Source: an uncultured Clostridia bacterium
GTDB lineage: Bacteria; Bacillota; Clostridia; UBA1381
Direction of reading: 5' to 3'
Assembly: GCA_934476675.1 (NCBI GenBank)
Contig: CAKSOE010000001.1
Location: 1-64,000, forward strand
Length of the DNA stretch: 64,000 nt
Shown: piece after piece, positions 59,365 to 64,000 of the stretch
Numbering within the stretch: the first letter of the stretch is position 1
Layout of the letters: each line of letters begins with the position of its first letter
Translations under genes and position numbers: made by a program
Notes under the pieces: model-generated
Databases searched by the model: none
Told to the model about the DNA's origin: nothing
The model's input: the letters and a program-made list of their open reading frames with translations, nothing else

Positions 59365-61644
59365 GTGAAGAAATTTATAGGAGCTGTTATTGCGGCGGCT
59401 GTCGTGTCCGTATCAGCGGCGGCGTACGCCGATTATACGGAATGGAACGATAATGATATAATGCCGCTTCTCGATTCGCTCGGTATTATGGAGGGCGACG
59501 GAAACGGAAATTATAATCTGGACGCATATGTTACGCGTGAGGAAATGGCAAAGATTGCGGTAAATTCATCGGCTTATAAGGACGAAACAGCGGTGGGATT
59601 AAAGGTTTCGCCGTTCAGTGATGTGGATTCTTCAAGCTGGGCAGCACCGTATATTTTAAACGGTACGCGAAACGGAATTTTCAGCGGTTATCTTGACGGT
59701 ACATTTCAGCCGAAGGACATGGTAACGTATGAAGAAGCCGTAACAATGATGCTTAGAGTTTTGGGGTATAAAGATACCGATTTCGGAATATCATATCCTT
59801 ACGGTCAGGTAAGCATGGCAAAAAGTATTGATATGCTTGATAATATAATTTCCGACTATGGCTGCTGGATGACAAGACGGCAGATTGCAAGATTGGTATA
59901 CAATTCTCTTGATACAGAAAAAACTACGGATAAGAATAAGCTGATAACTATTTTTGACGCTGATTTTGTGGAGGATGCAGTTTTAATATCGCGGCCGGAA
60001 AACGGTTCGGAGGGAAAGGTTCTCACATCAAGCGGCAAATACAATGTATACAACGGCTTTAATTACGACTATATAGGTATGCAGGGCGATATGGTAATCA
60101 AAAACAAAAAGGATATGCTTTGTTTTGTGCCTAATAATTCTGTAATGGATAAATACGTTGTATATTCGATGCTGAATAATTCAATTATCGGCTATCACAA
60201 CGGAACGATGTCGCAGATTGACGTTAAGGATACAACCACCTGTTATAAGGATTCGCAAATTTCAACATATGCTGCGGTTAAATCAAGCATGGAAATGGGC
60301 GATGTTGTAAAGGTTAAATACGACAGCAGCGGTAATGTTGATTATGTGATTTACGAAAAAGGCAGTATGGAAGGCCCGATTAAGGTAACAGGCTCCGACA
60401 TGGTAAGCAATTACATTAAGAACTCGTCAACACAGGTAATGCGTGACGGTAATAAGACCACAAGCTCGGAAATTCAGATGAATGACGTTATTTATTACAG
60501 CAGTGAGCTTAATATGGTGCTTGCTTATTCCACAAAGGTAACGGGTATTTACGAAAGCGCATCTCCGTCGCGCGATCAGCCTAACAGCATTACGATTTCG
60601 GGTAAGGAATATACGGTTGAGGGCGTGCAGGCGTTTAATGATTTGTCGTCAAGCGGCCCGTTCAGATACGGAGATACCATAACGGTAGTTTTGGGTAAGA
60701 GCGGAGATGTTGCAGGTGTGGTAACCTCGCAAACCTCGGCGTCAACTACCCAATACGGATATGTTGTTTCATACGGTAAAAAGAACTTTAACAATAATGA
60801 CGGTACAACATATTCGAGCAATTATATAAGCATAGTCGGAACAGACGGAATAACCTACGAATATGCAACTGAATCGGACGGTTCAAAATATGTGTGTGAA
60901 GTGGTTAAGGTAAGCTTTGAAAACGGAAAGACAAAGGTAACAAGAGTAAGCAGTTCGGGCGGTATTTCCGGCAGAGTTGATGCGGACAATATGAAAATAG
61001 GCTCGCAAAAACTTGCACCGAACTGCCGCATACTTGATACAATAGGAAATCAGTTAAGCACACCGCTGTATAAAGCGGTATACGCACAGCGCCTTGACGG
61101 AGTGGAAATAAAATCCTCGAATGTCAGATACTATATCAAAAACGCACAAAATGAAATTACTGATCTTATTCTGGTGAATGTGACAGGTGATTTCTATTCA
61201 TATGGTGTTGTTACGAGCGGTGGCAGCGAAACATACTATAATGTTGATATAGACGGTACAGTGTACCAATTATATAGTGTTTCAAGGAACTCTATGGATA
61301 ATGTTCCGGATGACAAAAAAGCTTCGGTATCAGTAAGAGCAACACCTAATGTATATGTTTTTGAACCGTGTAAGGTGTATATGTCCGACAGCGGATTAAA
61401 ATACAGCAGTGCGCTCAAATCACGCGGAAGTATAACAAAGCTTACGCAATCAACGGCAACTATCAATAATATTGAGTATAAGCTCAGCGATAAGGTTACG
61501 GTATATGAAAGAACAATAGATTCAAAATTCAATAAAATTTCCATAAATGACGCAATAAACGGAAATTATTCTCTGACTGCGTACTACGATAAAGCAGAGG
61601 ACGAGGGCGGAAGAATACGAGTTATCATCGCGGAAGCAAAGTAA
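59365..61644 (+). CDS. SLH-domain surface protein
   Basis: 759 residues. Signal peptide (about 1-22, VSAAAYA). At least two SLH repeats (about 25-70 and 80-135: SPFSDVDSSSWAAPYI and GYLDGTFQPKDMVTYEEA) bind pyruvylated wall polymers. A third part is divergent. The remaining 550 residues are beta-rich and contain repetitive stretches around TYEY/Y..V; I recognise no enzyme motif. The start is GTG 59365 with AAGGAG upstream. It lies 29 bases after the permease and is likely part of the same transcript. It may be a cargo or partner of the exporter. Confidence 0.85.
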   Translation: MKKFIGAVIAAAVVSVSAAAYADYTEWNDNDIMPLLDSLGIMEGDGNGNYNLDAYVTREEMAKIAVNSSAYKDETAVGLKVSPFSDVDSSSWAAPYILNGTRNGIFSGYLDGTFQPKDMVTYEEAVTMMLRVLGYKDTDFGISYPYGQVSMAKSIDMLDNIISDYGCWMTRRQIARLVYNSLDTEKTTDKNKLITIFDADFVEDAVLISRPENGSEGKVLTSSGKYNVYNGFNYDYIGMQGDMVIKNKKDMLCFVPNNSVMDKYVVYSMLNNSIIGYHNGTMSQIDVKDTTTCYKDSQISTYAAVKSSMEMGDVVKVKYDSSGNVDYVIYEKGSMEGPIKVTGSDMVSNYIKNSSTQVMRDGNKTTSSEIQMNDVIYYSSELNMVLAYSTKVTGIYESASPSRDQPNSITISGKEYTVEGVQAFNDLSSSGPFRYGDTITVVLGKSGDVAGVVTSQTSASTTQYGYVVSYGKKNFNNNDGTTYSSNYISIVGTDGITYEYATESDGSKYVCEVVKVSFENGKTKVTRVSSSGGISGRVDADNMKIGSQKLAPNCRILDTIGNQLSTPLYKAVYAQRLDGVEIKSSNVRYYIKNAQNEITDLILVNVTGDFYSYGVVTSGGSETYYNVDIDGTVYQLYSVSRNSMDNVPDDKKASVSVRATPNVYVFEPCKVYMSDSGLKYSSALKSRGSITKLTQSTATINNIEYKLSDKVTVYERTIDSKFNKISINDAINGNYSLTAYYDKAEDEGGRIRVIIAEAK

Positions 61645-61649
61645 TTTAG

Positions 61650-61687
61650 AAAACAAGCATATCATTTTTCGTGATATGCTTGTTTTT
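61650..61687 (+). terminator. terminator after the SLH gene
   Basis: A 15-bp perfect stem (61650-61664 with 61672-61686) ending in a T run. Confidence 0.93.
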
Positions 61688-61752
61688 GCAGCGAATTTAA
61701 TGGTTAATATATCACAAAATAACTAATTAATTAATAAATTTTAAAAATTATC

Positions 61753-61781
61753 TTGCAATATCGGCAAAAATGTATTAAAAT
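61753..61781 (+). promoter_or_regulatory. pgi promoter
   Basis: TTGCAA (61753-61758), 17-bp spacer, TAAAAT (61776-61781), preceded by an A/T-rich stretch that could act as an UP element. Confidence 0.65.
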
Positions 61782-61812
61782 ATAGATATATATAGTTAGG
61801 AGGAATAAATCA

Positions 61813-63165
61813 ATGGGTAAATTAAGATTTGATTATTCAAATGTACTGCCTTTTGCCGGACAGCATGAGATTGACGCAATGGCAGAGTATATAAAGGTTG
61901 CTCATAATACGCTTACGGAAGGAACCGGAGCCGGAAATGATTTTCTCGGCTGGGTAGAGCTTCCCGAAAATTATGATAAAGAAGAATTTGCAAGAATAAA
62001 AAAGGCTGCGGATAAAATCCGTTCAGATTCAGATATTCTGGTAGTTATAGGTATAGGCGGCTCGTATCTCGGAGCAAGAGCGGCGGTTGAAATGCTTTCG
62101 CACAGTTTTTCAAACGCGCTCAGCAAAGAAGAAAGAAAGAGCCCCCTTGTTGTATTTGCGGGAAACAGCATAAGCTCAACGTATCTTGCCGATTTGCTTG
62201 AACTGTGCGAGGGTAAGGATATATCGGTAAACGTTATTTCAAAATCGGGAACAACAACCGAGCCTGCTATTGCTTTCAGGGTTTTCAAAGAACTGCTTGA
62301 AGAAAAATACGGCAAGGAAGAAGCAAAGGGCAGAATTTATGCCACAACCGACCGCGCAAAGGGCGCGTTAAAGACGCTGTCCGACGCTGAGGGATATGAA
62401 ACATTTGTTGTACCGGATAATGTTGGCGGACGTTTCAGCGTACTTACGGCAGTAGGACTTTTGCCTATTGCGGCGGCAGGTATTGATATAGAAGCAATGA
62501 TGCAGGGCGCAAGAGACGCGCAGCATGAATATGCGTCGCCCGAATTATCGAAAAATGAATGTTATCAGTATGCGGCTGTAAGAAATGTTTTGGCAAGAAA
62601 AGGCAAAACTATTGAAATGATGATAAACTTTGAACCGGCGCTCCATTATTTCGGCGAGTGGTGGAAACAGCTCTACGGTGAGAGCGAGGGCAAGGATAAC
62701 AAAGGTATATTCCCGGCAGCTGCCGATTTTTCGAGTGATTTACATTCAATGGGACAGTATATTCAGCAGGGACAGAGACTGATGTTTGAAACGGCATTGC
62801 TTGTTGATGAGCCGAGAAAAAATGTTACAATAAAGGAAACAGAGGATAACCTCGACGGTTTGAACTTCCTTGCAGGCAAAACGGTTGATTATGTAAATTC
62901 AAAGGCTGCGCAGGGTACGGCTTTGGCTCACGTTGACGGCGGCGTTCCGAATCTTATCGTAAGAGTTCCGAGGCTTGACGCATATAATTTCGGATTTATG
63001 GTATATTTCTTTGAAAAGGCCTGCGGTATTTCGGGATATCTTCTCGGTGTAAATCCGTTCGACCAGCCGGGTGTTGAAGCATATAAGAAAAATATGTTTG
63101 CGCTTCTGGGAAAACCGGGATATGAAGATCAGAAAGCTGAAATAGAGAAAAGGCTTAACAAATAA
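61813..63165 (+). CDS. pgi: glucose-6-phosphate isomerase
   Basis: A 450-residue cytosolic enzyme interconverting glucose 6-phosphate and fructose 6-phosphate. VIGIGGSYLGARAAVE (near 76-91) and VISKSGTTTEPA form the phosphate site. NVGGRFSVLTAVGLLP and DLHSMGQYIQQGQR are family signatures. Length 450 fits the Bacillus/Clostridium class. Monocistronic or with the small P-loop gene downstream. Confidence 0.97.
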   Translation: MGKLRFDYSNVLPFAGQHEIDAMAEYIKVAHNTLTEGTGAGNDFLGWVELPENYDKEEFARIKKAADKIRSDSDILVVIGIGGSYLGARAAVEMLSHSFSNALSKEERKSPLVVFAGNSISSTYLADLLELCEGKDISVNVISKSGTTTEPAIAFRVFKELLEEKYGKEEAKGRIYATTDRAKGALKTLSDAEGYETFVVPDNVGGRFSVLTAVGLLPIAAAGIDIEAMMQGARDAQHEYASPELSKNECYQYAAVRNVLARKGKTIEMMINFEPALHYFGEWWKQLYGESEGKDNKGIFPAAADFSSDLHSMGQYIQQGQRLMFETALLVDEPRKNVTIKETEDNLDGLNFLAGKTVDYVNSKAAQGTALAHVDGGVPNLIVRVPRLDAYNFGFMVYFFEKACGISGYLLGVNPFDQPGVEAYKKNMFALLGKPGYEDQKAEIEKRLNK

Positions 63166-63188
63166 ACCCGCAAAACATATGAACAGAA

Positions 63189-63220
63189 TGAACAGGCGGC
63201 AAAGTATTACTGCCTGTTCA
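63189..63220 (+). terminator. hairpin after pgi
   Basis: A 9-bp perfect stem (63189-63197 with 63212-63220). A-rich sequence follows rather than T, so termination is uncertain. Confidence 0.45.
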
Positions 63221-63257
63221 CTGAATAAAAAAATATTTTAAAAGGAGGAAGATTAAC

Positions 63258-63671
63258 ATGGTTGAACTTCTAATCGGAAAAAAAGGTACTGGAAAGACAA
63301 AGGCTCTTATAGAAAACGTAAATAATGCGTTATCTGTTGCAAAGGGCAATGTGGTATTTATCAGCAACAATACCTCGTCAAATATGTATGACATCAAATC
63401 AAAGGTAAGAATGGCTGATACATCGGAATTTGACATAGAAACATACAGTGAATTTTTAGGCTTTATCTGCGGCATTATAAGCCGTGACTTTGACATTACA
63501 AACATTTTTGTAGACGGTATTTTCAAAATTGTAGGTTCGGACAATCTTGAAGGTTTTGAGGAGTTTTTGACAAGACTTCAGGATTTAAGCGGTAAGTTTA
63601 ACATTTCATTTGTAATAAGCGTAAGCATTGACGCTGAAACAGCGCCGGATTATATCAAAAAATTAGCATAA
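63258..63671 (+). CDS. small P-loop protein of unknown function
   Basis: 137 residues. Walker A GKKGTGKTK (about 7-15). A Walker B-like NIFVDGIFKI (about 81-90) and FVISVSIDAE (about 119-128) follow. No membrane or signal segment. It is shorter than known P-loop families of NTPases and looks like a reduced domain. The ribosome site AAAGGAGG precedes ATG 63258. It lies between pgi and thrC, with no close functional link. I do not recognise the family. Confidence 0.75.
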   Translation: MVELLIGKKGTGKTKALIENVNNALSVAKGNVVFISNNTSSNMYDIKSKVRMADTSEFDIETYSEFLGFICGIISRDFDITNIFVDGIFKIVGSDNLEGFEEFLTRLQDLSGKFNISFVISVSIDAETAPDYIKKLA

Positions 63672-63698
63672 TCCGAAAATATTGGAGGTTTTACACAT

Positions 63699-64000
63699 AT
63701 GCAGTATCATAGCACGAGGGATAAGAGTATATCGGTAAGCGCGGCAGAAGCGATTAAAAAGGGTCTTAGCGAAGAAGGCGGACTTTTTGTACCGGACAGT
63801 TTCCCGGAGGTAACATTGGAAGAAATACAGGCGCTGGCACATAAATCTTATGTTGAGCGTGCAAAGTTTATATTAGGTAAATATCTTACGGATTTTACTG
63901 AGGAGGAGCTGGACAAATGCGTGACGAGCGCATATACAAAGGAAAAGTTTGAAACGGATGCGGTTGCGCCGTTGTATAAGCTCAACGACTCAACATATTT
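63699..64000 (+). CDS. thrC: threonine synthase, 5' part (runs off the window)
   Basis: The first 100 codons of a PLP enzyme. MQYHSTRD, EAIKKGLSEEGGLFVPDSFP and the DFTEEEL segment are the N-terminal dimerisation domain of threonine synthase, which converts O-phosphohomoserine to threonine. The catalytic Lys region is beyond the window end. ATG 63699 follows GGAGG (63684-63688). Confidence 0.93.
   Translation, partial: MQYHSTRDKSISVSAAEAIKKGLSEEGGLFVPDSFPEVTLEEIQALAHKSYVERAKFILGKYLTDFTEEELDKCVTSAYTKEKFETDAVAPLYKLNDSTY

Overview
The window looks like the chromosome of an anaerobic, spore-forming member of the Clostridia. The evidence is spoIIE and spoIVA, an electron-bifurcating-type [FeFe]-hydrogenase operon, pyruvate phosphate dikinase, an NADP-type glutamate dehydrogenase, cellobiose phosphorylase, MurT/GatD, a SepF/DivIVA division cluster, and surface proteins with SLH and copper-amine-oxidase-like domains. 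A fibre-fermenting gut or rumen lineage is plausible. The genus cannot be fixed from sequence alone. Gene density is high, start sites mostly have AGGAGG-type ribosome binding sites, and several promoters are near-consensus sigma-A.

Layout. 1-17.6 kb is mostly housekeeping: a MATE exporter, ppdK, spoIIE, a YfcE-type phosphoesterase, rpmE, rpsO, pnp with structured leaders, an orphan LytTR regulator, greA, cellobiose phosphorylase, and HIT with alaS. 17.6-20.9 kb is a decayed accessory island. It holds a frameshifted tyrosine integrase, a tiny Cys-containing ORF, a polyisoprenyl-phosphate sugar transferase, one glycosyltransferase, degraded sequence and an orphan tRNA T-arm-like sequence. 20.9-27 kb holds a lipoprotein, spoIVA, a divergent degenerate galactokinase-like protein, and a small XRE / zinc-ribbon / SPFH-GYF operon. 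27-33 kb carries hydC-hydB-hydA, preceded by three direct repeats, and gdhA. 33-36.8 kb has an in-frame trmB-nadE fusion, a sugar nucleotidyltransferase and prs.

36.9-40.5 kb is a folate operon, folC-HD-folP-folBK, on the minus strand. It is preceded by what I read as a tetrahydrofolate riboswitch with a ribosome-site-sequestering hairpin. Divergent from it are murT-gatD, a Big_2/glucosaminidase autolysin and a patatin. 45.7-49.4 kb is the division cluster (HlyD-like adaptor, yggS, sepF, ylmH, divIVA). 49.5-61.6 kb is the most unusual region. It holds a VTC/TTM-type polyphosphate polymerase, a DUF4956 membrane protein and a secreted CotH-like kinase fused to a copper-amine-oxidase-like domain, then a two-component pair, a HlyD/MacAB-type exporter and an SLH protein. 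I infer a cell-surface module here, and its function is unproven. The window ends with pgi, a small P-loop protein and the 5' part of thrC.

Best leads: the VTC-DUF4956-CotH surface module; the THF riboswitch with a translationally coupled HD-domain gene; the trmB-nadE fusion with a full Shine-Dalgarno at the junction; the tandem repeats upstream of the hydrogenase operon; the structured elements around pnp and after nadE; and the degenerate galactokinase fold beside spoIVA.
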